From positions 1 to 5,348 of the forward strand of contig JASHVB010000582.1 in the NCBI GenBank assembly GCA_030039695.1: DNA of 5,348 bases, in the 5' to 3' direction. Source of the stretch: Acetobacteraceae bacterium. GTDB taxonomy: Bacteria > Pseudomonadota > Alphaproteobacteria > Acetobacterales > Acetobacteraceae. A model generated the notes under the pieces. The model was not told the origin of the DNA and did not search any database. It saw only the letters and a program-made list of their open reading frames with translations. The position numbers and the translations under genes are program-made. The first letter of the stretch is position 1. Each line of letters starts with the position of its first letter. This document shows, piece by piece, positions 1-5,348 of this stretch.

Positions 1-1193
1 AGGGCGGTCGGAAATTGCTCGGAGAGATACACACGAACCGCCGGGAATGATGACAGCACGGTAAAGCCAGTGATGATCGCACCCGCCACCATCGCGACGG
101 TCGCGTAGACACCGCAATTGTGCGCCACCGCCATCAGCACCAATCCCGGCACCGCGCCACCGAGACAGTAAGTAATTGTCCAGCGCCGGCCGATCACCTC
201 CATGATGAACCCGGTGAAGAACTTGCCCGGGATCGTTACCAGGAACAGCAGGGTGCCGAGACCGAAGCTGAGACTGACCGCGGTGCCCTGGTCAACCAGT
301 GCCTTTGGCAGCAGGATCGCCGAGCAATAATACGCCGTCGTTGCGGCGGCGTACAGCACAATGCCAACGACGGTCCATTGCAGTTGCCCGCGTGCGAACA
401 AGGCGCTGAACGGCGGCAGCGCCTCGACGGTTTCGGCGATATTTGATCCCAGATCGGCCAGCGACAGCGGCAAGACGCGGTCGCCGCTGCGTGCGATCAT
501 CTGGTTCACCGTTGCCACTGCGGCCTGCCTATCGCCATGGCGCAGGAACCAGCGCGGGCTCTCTGGCAGGCCGAAATGCACGAGCAGCGGCACGATTCCG
601 AGCGCGAGCCCGCCAGGCAGGGCGATCAGCCGAAAGCCGTCCGGATTCCCGGCCAGCAAGAAGCCGACGAAGGGTAGCAACGTGAAAGCGCTTGCCAGCA
701 TCACTTCGAAGATCGCGCCGTAGGTCCGGCGGTGCTGCTTTGGCATCAGCTCGGCGGCGATCGGAAATGGTGCCGAAATGGCGAAGCCGAGACCGATGCC
801 GGTCAGCACGCGAATGATGATCAGCTGCGTGCCGGTCTGTGCCAGCGGGATGAGCAGCGTCATGCCAGTGCTGATGATGACACCGATCTGCATCACCATC
901 TTGCGGCTGATGCGGTCGCTCATTGCGGCGGCGGCAAATCCGCCAACGACCACCAGAAACGTCGGCGCCACAGCGAGCCAGCGAAGCTGCGAGCCAGTGA
1001 GGTGCAGCGGCGCCTTGGCCAGCACCAGAAGCGATCCGCCAATCGCGAGGTCATAACCCTCGATGAATCCGACCGCGCCAAGCACGAGAATGATGACCAG
1101 GTGGTAGGCGCTGAACGGAATGCTGTCGAGCTTCTGCCCCAGCACATAGCTGGCCGGCATACCGGACCGGTCAACCGTCGAAGTACTGCTCAT
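1..1193 (-). CDS. MFS transporter, acid-anion/sugar-porter type (3' end cut by window edge)
   Basis: This is an inner-membrane secondary carrier, probably a proton symporter. Translating the minus strand from the ATG at 1191-1193 gives 397 codons with no stop before the window edge. Residues 31-52 form TM1 with an EGYD motif (45-48), comparable to the DGxD of aromatic acid:H+ symporters. The loop 2-3 motif A is SDRISRK (92-98). An RVLTGIGLGF segment with E148 follows (128-149), then PESPRWFLRHG (210-220), a signature shared with sugar porters. A second-half TM2-3 loop carries EVIGRRW (332-338). The visible end, YLSEQFPTA, is a motif near TM11, so about 40-60 residues are missing. Start choice: a GGGAG Shine-Dalgarno lies 11 nt upstream, and no closer in-frame ATG precedes it. 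It is on the same strand as the kinase and dehydratase genes but 598 bp downstream of them, so it may have its own promoter. An organic or sugar-acid substrate is inferred; the exact solute is unknown. Confidence 0.93.
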   Translation of the reverse strand, partial: MSSTSTVDRSGMPASYVLGQKLDSIPFSAYHLVIILVLGAVGFIEGYDLAIGGSLLVLAKAPLHLTGSQLRWLAVAPTFLVVVGGFAAAAMSDRISRKMVMQIGVIISTGMTLLIPLAQTGTQLIIIRVLTGIGLGFAISAPFPIAAELMPKQHRRTYGAIFEVMLASAFTLLPFVGFLLAGNPDGFRLIALPGGLALGIVPLLVHFGLPESPRWFLRHGDRQAAVATVNQMIARSGDRVLPLSLADLGSNIAETVEALPPFSALFARGQLQWTVVGIVLYAAATTAYYCSAILLPKALVDQGTAVSLSFGLGTLLFLVTIPGKFFTGFIMEVIGRRWTITYCLGGAVPGLVLMAVAHNCGVYATVAMVAGAIITGFTVLSSFPAVRVYLSEQFPTA

Positions 1194-1202
1194 GTCGTGT
1201 CG

Positions 1203-1209
1203 TTCTCCC
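1203..1209 (-). promoter_or_regulatory. Shine-Dalgarno for the MFS transporter
   Basis: The minus strand reads GGGAGAA here, with the GGGAG core ending 11 nt before the ATG at 1193. The spacing is slightly long but acceptable. It supports this start over the in-frame ATG at codon 12, which has no comparable purine run. Confidence 0.5.
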
Positions 1210-1410
1210 AGGATTTCTCCGGAAGCGAGCGCCAAGGCAGCAAAAGGCCAGGCCGGATGACGAGTTTTCGAGTAGGCACGATCTGGTGGAGACCGAGCTC
1301 CGCCGCCGGTTCACCTGTTCTTTCGTCCGCCAAAGCACCTGCTGCCATCGTGCGTTTCGGTTTTCGTGCAGCAGGGGGCAGAAGTTTGCCGTCCCCTGTA
1401 TTGGCGGCAA

Positions 1411-1425
1411 GTTGCGCCGCGCAAC
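1411..1425. promoter_or_regulatory. Perfect 15-bp inverted repeat, candidate operator
   Basis: The sequence GTTGCGCCGCGCAAC has two perfect 7-bp arms (GTTGCGC and GCGCAAC) around one central base. A one-base centre is unsuitable for an RNA hairpin but typical of a site for a dimeric regulator. It lies 218 bp upstream of the MFS start codon and outside the REP-like cluster. No regulator gene is in the window, so the binding protein is unknown. It could also be a chance palindrome in GC-rich DNA. Confidence 0.35.
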
Positions 1426-1523
1426 GAGGCTACGTCAGTACGGAGTCGTTCTCAAGGGCGGGTTGGGGCGTGCGACTGGCTGTAGCCCTGGATGTATCAC
1501 GTGCGCGGGGCGCTACGGCTCTT

Positions 1524-1556
1524 GTCAGTGCGAGGATCGCAGCGACAAAGCGATCC
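1524..1556 (+). repeat. REP-like palindromic element (first half of a composite)
   Basis: The element begins GTCAGTGCGAGGATCGCAG and ends in AAAGCGATCC. It contains a perfect 7-bp inverted repeat, GGATCGC (1534-1540) and GCGATCC (1550-1556), with a 9-nt loop. It closely resembles the dispersed proteobacterial repeat I remember as starting GTCATTGCGAGGAGCGCAG, with several substitutions. Neither strand has a T-run after the stem, so it is not an obvious intrinsic terminator. The family assignment is from memory; the inverted repeat is seen directly. Confidence 0.6.
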
Positions 1557-1576
1557 CCCAAGTTCAAGTTTGAGCC

Positions 1577-1612
1577 GCGCAGCGGATCAAGGCTCCGTCG
1601 CTGCGCTGCGAA
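1577..1612. repeat. REP-like palindrome, second half of a composite (BIME-like)
   Basis: A perfect 8-bp inverted repeat, GCGCAGCG (1577-1584) and CGCTGCGC (1599-1606), encloses 14 nt. In addition, GTCGCTGCG at 1597-1605 is the exact reverse complement of CGCAGCGAC at 1538-1546 in the preceding element. The two elements therefore look like a pair in opposite orientation, as in bacterial interspersed mosaic elements. This copy is more degenerate than the first. Confidence 0.5.
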
Positions 1613-1662
1613 CCGGAACCCATCCGTCCAGTGTCTCCCCGGCCAACGCTGACACCTTTGGC

Positions 1663-1694
1663 GACCCGGGTCCCGGCATTCGCCGGGATTACAA
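1663..1694. repeat. REP-like hairpin of a second family
   Basis: A perfect 7-bp stem, TCCCGGC (1671-1677) and GCCGGGA (1682-1688), closes a 4-nt ATTC loop. It is preceded by the 10-bp palindrome GACCCGGGTC (1663-1672). It resembles the dispersed element I recall from sphingomonads with a TCCCGGC-TTTC-GCCGGGA core followed by TGACG. Here the following bases are TTACAATGC. It sits about 100 bp downstream of the kinase stop, where it could stabilise the 3' end of the dehydratase-kinase mRNA. No U-tract is present. Confidence 0.6.
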
Positions 1695-1791
1695 TGCGGA
1701 GCGGGTTTCATCCACAGGGGAATCGGCTGCGCGGGCCAGTGCGAGACTCGCAATGCCACGGGGGCGGCACGTCACCTCGGCGATGGCCGTG

Positions 1792-2778
1792 CTACACCAA
1801 CTCTGCAACCAACTTGGCCAGGTCCGCCTCGGGCCGTGCGCCGTAGTGGCTAATAATTTCTGCCGCGGCAATGCTGCCCATCCGTCCACACACCGATAGT
1901 GGCTTGCCTGCGGTCAGTCCGACGAGGAACCCCGCCGCATAGGCGTCTCCGGCGCCGGTTGTGTCCACGACGCGCGTGGGTTCGGCGGCGATCTCAGCCA
2001 CCTCATCGCTGCGCAGCACGACGCTGCCGGCCTCGGAGCGGGTGAGCACGGCCAACGCAACGTCGCGCCGAGCCGCCTCGGCGGCGGCGGCGAAGTTGTG
2101 CTCCTGATACAGGGACGTGATTTCCATTTCGTTTGCAAACAATATATCCACGTGGCCCGCGACCAGATCGCGGAACGCGGCACGATGCCGGTCGACGCAG
2201 AACGGATCGGACAGCGAAAGCGCCACTTGCCGGCCCGCCGCATGTGCTGCCGCTGCGGCCTTGTAGAAGGCGTTCTGTGCTGCCGGTGGATCGAACAGAT
2301 AGCCTTCCAGATAGGTCACCAGTGCGGCGGCGGCGATCGAGTCGTCGACATCCGTTCGATCCAGCGTCACGCACGCGCCGAGGAACGTGTTCATCGTGCG
2401 TTGTCCATCCGGCGTTACAAGAATCAAGCAGCGCGCGGTGGGGGCGCCGCCGGTCAGTGGCGACGAGGGAAAATGCACGCCGCTCGCGCGCATGTCGTGA
2501 CGGAACACCTGGCCCAGTTGATCGTCGGCGACCTTGCCGAAATACGCCACGCGCGCACCGAGCGCCGCTGCGACAGCGCAGGTATTCGCCGCCGACCCGC
2601 CGCTGCTTTCCTCGCCCGGCGGCATCGCCGCATAGATTCGTTCAGCGGCTTCGGAGTCCACTAGCATCATCGCGCCCTTGTGCATGTCATGGCGCGACAG
2701 AAATGAGTCATCCGCGCGCGCCACCACGTCGACGATGGCGTTGCCGATGCCGAGGATGTCGAATCGAGCGTCTGCCAT
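1792..2778 (-). CDS. PfkB-family kinase, adenosine-kinase-like
   Basis: This cytoplasmic ATP-dependent kinase of the ribokinase/PfkB superfamily phosphorylates a hydroxymethyl group on a sugar, sugar acid or nucleoside. At 328 residues it is full length. Visible marks: an N-terminal strand with GNAIVD (12-17), where Asn13 and Asp17 sit at the usual substrate-contact position; the GGSAANT signature (60-66); ANEMEI (215-220), like the NxxE metal/phosphate motif; and DTTGAGDAYAAGF (272-284), with Asp278 as predicted catalytic base and GAG as anion hole. The overall pattern is closest to proteins annotated as adenosine kinase in alphaproteobacteria. Its ATG lies 2 bp after the dehydratase stop, and an AAGGGG Shine-Dalgarno (2787-2792) inside that gene sits 8 nt upstream, so the two are probably cotranscribed and translationally coupled. 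That context suggests the substrate may be a catabolic intermediate rather than adenosine, as with 2-keto-3-deoxy-sugar-acid kinases of the same superfamily. The family is certain; the substrate is not. Confidence 0.93.
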   Translation of the reverse strand: MADARFDILGIGNAIVDVVARADDSFLSRHDMHKGAMMLVDSEAAERIYAAMPPGEESSGGSAANTCAVAAALGARVAYFGKVADDQLGQVFRHDMRASGVHFPSSPLTGGAPTARCLILVTPDGQRTMNTFLGACVTLDRTDVDDSIAAAALVTYLEGYLFDPPAAQNAFYKAAAAAHAAGRQVALSLSDPFCVDRHRAAFRDLVAGHVDILFANEMEITSLYQEHNFAAAAEAARRDVALAVLTRSEAGSVVLRSDEVAEIAAEPTRVVDTTGAGDAYAAGFLVGLTAGKPLSVCGRMGSIAAAEIISHYGARPEADLAKLVAELV

Positions 2779-2780
2779 GA

Positions 2781-3959
2781 TCAGCGCCCCTTCGCCGGAT
2801 GTGCACGCACGGCATTCTCGTTGACCTCAACGCCCCAGCCGGGGCCAGTCGGCAGGATCAGCTCGCCGTTCTCGATCACCGGCGGGTTAACGAAGAACTC
2901 GTCACGCCAGGCGACGCTGTCGATGTCGATCTCCATCACGCGGAAATTCGGCACCACGGCACTGAATGCAGCGCTGATAGCGGAACACAGATGACCGTAG
3001 TAATTGTGCGGCGCGCAATTCACTTCGTAAGCCTCCGCCATCGCGGCAATCTTGATCGACTCAACGAAGCCGTTCCAGATCACGTCGATGATCGCTACGT
3101 CGCTGGCATAGGCGTCGAAGAACGGCCGGAAATTGCGCCGCCCGCACACCGATTCCAGCGACGCAATCGGACACGGAGCACTGCGGCGGATCAGCGCCAG
3201 CGATTGCGGGTCCCAGGTGTCGATCTCGAGCCACGTCATATCGTACGGCGCGACCGCTTTCGCGACCTGCAGGAACCCCTCGGTCTTGAAGTGGTAATTG
3301 ACATCGAGGTGTAGACCCATGTCCGGCCCGGCGCCCTCGCGGAACGCGCCCAAGGTGTTGCGCAGTGCCTGCAGCGTGGTGCGGTCGATATTCAGCGCGG
3401 GGTAGCCGGGCGAGCGGCCGAAGCCGGGGCCAAACGGCGTGAACGTCTGCCCGTCATGCGTCAGGATGTTGGTCTTCAAGGCCTTGAAACCGCGGCGCTT
3501 CACCTCGGCGCCCAGCATGGCGACGTCGTCGTAGCCGCGCATCGGTGGCACGCCGACCAGTTCGGGATTGCGGGCGCGATAGGTGCCGCAGTGCGACCAG
3601 TAGACGGGAATGCGCGTGCGCACCGGGCCGCCGAACAATTCATAAACCGGCACGCCGAGCGCCTTGCCCTTGATGTCGAGCAGCGCATTCTCGATCGCGG
3701 CGATCGCGCGCGCGTTGATGCCGCCCGGCGCCTGCACCTGGCGCACCCAAAGCGTGGAGGAGATCTGCTGCACCGGACGCGGGTCCTGGCCGATCAGCGG
3801 GTCGGCCAAGCCGTGGATGACCGCAGTCAGACCGCGGCTACCGTCAGCCTCGGTGTACTCGCTCCAGCCCTCGATTCCATCGTCCGTGATGATCTTCAGA
3901 AACGAAAAATTGCGCCAGCCGGCGTCGCAATGCAGGTCCTCGATACGCGCGATCTTCAT
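2781..3959 (-). CDS. Mandelate racemase/muconate lactonizing-type enolase-superfamily enzyme, probable acid-sugar dehydratase
   Basis: At 392 residues it has the normal family size. Enzymes of this fold bind Mg2+ and abstract the proton alpha to a carboxylate, leading to dehydration, epimerisation or cycloisomerisation. The capping domain occupies about 1-120 (opening MKIARIEDLHCDAGW; DIKGKALGVPVYELFGG at 95-111). The barrel follows: KTN (162-164) where many relatives have KxK; metal ligands Asp219 (LDVNYH), Glu245 (WLEID) and Glu269 (SLES); Asp292 (IIDVIWNG); His318 in APHN; and Glu343 in VMEID. Lys-x-Asn plus the APH histidine recall D-galactonate dehydratase. However, the usual EEP after the sixth strand is EID, and Asp219 is followed by NYH. 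An acid-sugar dehydratase role is therefore a guess. The start at 3959 is fixed by GGAGG 4 nt upstream and by the family N-terminus; the open frame runs on upstream but only antisense to the reductase. It is the first gene of a two-gene unit with the kinase. Confidence 0.92.
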   Translation of the reverse strand: MKIARIEDLHCDAGWRNFSFLKIITDDGIEGWSEYTEADGSRGLTAVIHGLADPLIGQDPRPVQQISSTLWVRQVQAPGGINARAIAAIENALLDIKGKALGVPVYELFGGPVRTRIPVYWSHCGTYRARNPELVGVPPMRGYDDVAMLGAEVKRRGFKALKTNILTHDGQTFTPFGPGFGRSPGYPALNIDRTTLQALRNTLGAFREGAGPDMGLHLDVNYHFKTEGFLQVAKAVAPYDMTWLEIDTWDPQSLALIRRSAPCPIASLESVCGRRNFRPFFDAYASDVAIIDVIWNGFVESIKIAAMAEAYEVNCAPHNYYGHLCSAISAAFSAVVPNFRVMEIDIDSVAWRDEFFVNPPVIENGELILPTGPGWGVEVNENAVRAHPAKGR

Positions 3960-3963
3960 AGTG

Positions 3964-3968
3964 CCTCC
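3964..3968 (-). promoter_or_regulatory. Shine-Dalgarno fixing the dehydratase start
   Basis: The minus strand reads GGAGG, 4 nt before the ATG at 3957-3959. The spacing is short. It decides against the much longer in-frame extension reaching about 4343, which would run through the divergent reductase gene. Confidence 0.7.
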
Positions 3969-4042
3969 GTCGGGTCGCTCGCGGGAAAGAATAGCCGGTT
4001 GAGCCGCCCGCGGAAACCGACCAAGGTGCGCGCCATCATCAA

Positions 4043-4048
4043 GGGAGG
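4043..4048 (+). promoter_or_regulatory. Shine-Dalgarno of the aldo/keto reductase
   Basis: GGGAGG lies 8 nt before the ATG at 4057. This is near-ideal spacing and confirms the reductase start. Confidence 0.75.
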
Positions 4049-4056
4049 CAGGAACC

Positions 4057-5046
4057 ATGGCAGACAAAATCCCGCATCGTCCTCTGGGCCGCAGCGGATT
4101 GGCGGTCTCGGCGATCGGGCTGGGCTGTATGTCGCTATCCGGCGTGTACGGCGCGGCTGACGACGCGGCGTCGGAGGAGCTGATCCGCCACGCGATCGAT
4201 CTCGGTGTCGACCATCTCGACTCATCGGACATGTATGGCTGGGGGCATAACGAGGTAGTCGTCGGCCGCGCGATCAAGGGGCGGCGCGACAAAGTCGTGC
4301 TGGCAACGAAGTTCGGCCAGGTGCAGAACCCCGGCGGCCCCAATGGTGTGAACGGACGGCCGGAATATGTGATCCAGGCCTGCGAAGCGAGTTTGAAGCG
4401 GCTGGGCGAGGACGTGATCGACCTCTATTACCAGCATCGCGTCGATCCAAAGGTGCCGATCGAGGACACGGTCGGCGCGATGGCGAAGCTGGTGCAGCAG
4501 GGGAAAGTGAAATACCTCGGGCTGTCGGAGGCGAAGCCGGCTACGGTCCGTCGCGCCAACCAGGTGCATCCGATCGCCTGCGTGCAGACGGAGTATTCGC
4601 TGTTGTATCGCGCGGAAGCGGAGGAGACGCGCGAGACGACGCGCGGGCTCGGCATCAGCTTCGTGGCCTATGCGCCGCTCGGACGCGGGTTCCTGACCGG
4701 TGCGATCCAGACGTTCGCCGATGTGGACGGGCGGCGCGCGGCACATCCGCGGTTCCAACAGGAAAATTTCGACAAGAACCGAGCGCTGGTGGCGAAGATC
4801 GAGGCGATCGCGAAAGAGAAGCAGTGCACGCCGTCGCAGCTCGCGCTGGCGTGGGTGCTGGCACAAGGCGACGATGTCGTGGCGATCGCCGGGACGCGGT
4901 ACAGGAACCGGCTGGACGAGAACCTGGGCGCGCTGCGGGTGGAGCTTTCGGCGGCGGAGGTGGCGCAGATCTCGGAGGCGGTGCCGCGCGGTGCCGCGGC
5001 GGGAACGCGCTATCCGGCGGGCGGCATGGGCGGCGTGTTCATCTGA
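4057..5046 (+). CDS. Aldo/keto reductase
   Basis: This is a soluble NADPH-dependent carbonyl reductase or alcohol dehydrogenase with the (beta/alpha)8 AKR fold. At 329 residues it has the usual length for the AKR groups related to YakC and aryl-alcohol dehydrogenase. The catalytic tetrad is intact: Asp55 and Tyr60 in LDSSDMYG, Lys85 in ATKFG, and His127 in YYQHRVD. Later landmarks are [11 protein letters not shown] (149-159), QTEYSLLYR (177-185) and [11 protein letters not shown] (205-215). The cofactor-binding end contains [18 protein letters not shown] (276-293), matching the usual PIPGT.....L.EN motif. A strong Shine-Dalgarno supports the start. It diverges from the dehydratase and is the only plus-strand gene here. 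Its last 37 bp overlap the antisense end of the Rieske oxygenase gene. The natural substrate (aldehyde, ketone or keto-sugar) cannot be told from the sequence. Confidence 0.95.
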   Translation: MADKIPHRPLGRSGLAVSAIGLGCMSLSGVYGAADDAASEELIRHAIDLGVDHLDSSDMYGWGHNEVVVGRAIKGRRDKVVLATKFGQVQNPGGPNGVNGRPEYVIQACEASLKRLGEDVIDLYYQHRVDPKVPIEDTVGAMAKLVQQGKVKYLGLSEAKPATVRRANQVHPIACVQTEYSLLYRAEAEETRETTRGLGISFVAYAPLGRGFLTGAIQTFADVDGRRAAHPRFQQENFDKNRALVAKIEAIAKEKQCTPSQLALAWVLAQGDDVVAIAGTRYRNRLDENLGALRVELSAAEVAQISEAVPRGAAAGTRYPAGGMGGVFI

Positions 5047-5348
5047 ATCCGGTTGCTCGCCTCGAACACGACGGGCGGCGCGTTCGGATCGAAACTGACA
5101 CCAGCGGGATCGCGGCCCTGGGCCACGGCGCGCACCTGACGGCGTAACAATCGGCGCAGCATGGCGATACCCTGATCTGAGCTCGCCAAATGTTCTTCGG
5201 AGTGCGCGGTGATCGCGCCCTGGCCAACCTGCGATTCGTAGTCGCCGGGGTGGGCGCGATGTTCCGCCTCCGTCATGTCCCACCAGAACTTGCCGCTGAA
5301 TTTCGATCGCATGCGGCCGAGGCCGCCTGCTTCCCGCACGCGGCCGGC
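5010..5348 (-). CDS. Rieske-type ring-hydroxylating oxygenase large subunit, C-terminal part
   Basis: The last 112 residues of a gene that enters from the right edge are visible; the frame is open through 5348. The segment [34 protein letters not shown] matches the C-terminus of the terminal oxygenase subunits of the phthalate-dioxygenase/vanillate-demethylase-like group, where EHL..SD..I...RR is a recurring pattern, followed by a [11 protein letters not shown] tail. The Asp in PGDYES is the likely third ligand of the mononuclear iron. The Rieske [2Fe-2S] domain and the two iron-ligand histidines would be in the missing N-terminal part. A possible GTG at 5337-5339 is not a credible start, because the homology begins mid-domain. 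Such enzymes hydroxylate or O-demethylate substrates using electrons from a reductase, which is not in the window. The gene converges on the aldo/keto reductase and overlaps its 3' end by 37 bp. Confidence 0.85.
   Translation of the reverse strand, partial: AGRVREAGGLGRMRSKFSGKFWWDMTEAEHRAHPGDYESQVGQGAITAHSEEHLASSDQGIAMLRRLLRRQVRAVAQGRDPAGVSFDPNAPPVVFEASNRIQMNTPPMPPAG

Larger units (their letters stand above)
1194..1791. other. 598-bp gene-free intergenic region
   Basis: No convincing gene lies between the MFS start and the kinase stop. The short open frames on both strands are rich in Arg, Ser and Cys, lack domain-like or hydrophobic patterning, and have no good ribosome sites. The right half (about 1500-1700) is full of REP-like palindromes. 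The left half should hold the MFS leader and promoter, but I found no convincing -35/-10 pair there. A perfect odd palindrome lies at 1411-1425. Gene decay cannot be excluded, but no recognisable protein remnant was seen. Confidence 0.7.
3960..4056. promoter_or_regulatory. 97-bp divergent intergenic region with probable promoters for both flanking genes
   Basis: The dehydratase-kinase unit and the reductase diverge from here, so both promoters probably lie within or around these 97 bp. An inverted repeat, CGGTT (3996-4000) and AACCG (4015-4019), with 14 nt between the arms could be an operator half-site pair. On the minus strand TATTCT (3988-3993) is a fair -10 box, and 17 bp upstream TTTCCG (4011-4016) is a poor -35. 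No good consensus promoter is visible on the plus strand. The regulatory role is inferred from gene layout. Confidence 0.45.

Noticed and set aside
732..1652. 306-residue plus-strand open frame
   Set aside because: It is antisense to the MFS gene, then runs into the REP-containing intergenic region. Its composition is His/Asp/Arg-rich and not protein-like.
1740..1752. TGCGAG-A-CTCGCA palindrome about 40 bp downstream of the kinase stop, as a terminator
   Set aside because: Only about 5 bp of stem can form around a 3-nt loop, and no T-run follows on the minus strand.
1171..1759. Small open frames in the intergenic region (1171-1410 minus, 1286-1573 plus, 1430-1759 minus, 1492-1899 plus)
   Set aside because: Composition is Arg/Ser/Cys-rich, no motifs or ribosome sites are visible, and three of them translate through the REP-like palindromes.
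2133..2780. Plus-strand open frames opposite the kinase (215 and 188 residues)
   Set aside because: They are low-complexity Arg-rich translations complementary to a clear PfkB kinase.
3456..4160. 234-residue plus-strand open frame opposite the dehydratase
   Set aside because: It is antisense to conserved enolase-superfamily sequence and overlaps the reductase start in another frame.
3960..4343. In-frame N-terminal extension of the dehydratase to 520 residues
   Set aside because: It runs antisense through the well-supported aldo/keto reductase, has no family similarity, and ignores the GGAGG site and the typical MKI start at 3959.
4978..5000. Tandem GCGGTGCCGC repeat near the end of the reductase gene
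   Set aside because: Two short copies inside coding sequence for an Ala/Gly/Arg stretch are explained by codon bias and composition.
4222..5283. 353-residue minus-strand open frame opposite the reductase
   Set aside because: It is an Arg- and His-rich shadow of a GC-rich coding gene with an intact AKR tetrad, and it has no domain signature.

Overview
The window is GC-rich and densely coding. It looks like an accessory catabolic region from a proteobacterium, most likely an alphaproteobacterium. The reasons are GC-biased third codon positions, the mix of protein families (an MR/MLE-type dehydratase, an adenosine-kinase-like PfkB kinase, a Rieske oxygenase, an AKR, and a carboxylate-type MFS carrier), and REP-like palindromes of kinds I remember as common in sphingomonads and Bradyrhizobium relatives. 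The taxonomic call rests on memory, not on a search.

Layout from left to right. A minus-strand MFS permease (1-1193) loses its C-terminus at the left edge. A 598-bp gene-free stretch (1194-1791) follows. It holds a perfect 15-bp odd palindrome near 1411-1425 and a cluster of three REP-like palindromic elements at 1524-1694. Next comes a minus-strand two-gene unit: an enolase-superfamily (mandelate racemase/muconate lactonizing type) protein at 2781-3959, followed after 2 bp by a PfkB carbohydrate/nucleoside kinase at 1792-2778. A 97-bp divergent intergenic region separates this unit from a plus-strand aldo/keto reductase (4057-5046). The tail of the reductase overlaps by 37 bp, in convergent orientation, the end of a minus-strand Rieske-type ring-hydroxylating oxygenase large subunit (5010-5348, N-terminus outside the window).

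How the genes may work together (inference). The permease could import an organic or sugar acid. The enolase-superfamily enzyme would abstract a proton alpha to a carboxylate, usually to dehydrate an acid sugar. The kinase could phosphorylate the product. The reductase and the Rieske oxygenase would act on carbonyl and aromatic/methoxy or other ring substrates. No substrate can be named from sequence alone. The neighbourhood is a plausible uncharacterised catabolic locus. I see no CRISPR array, tRNA, rRNA, transposase or phage gene.
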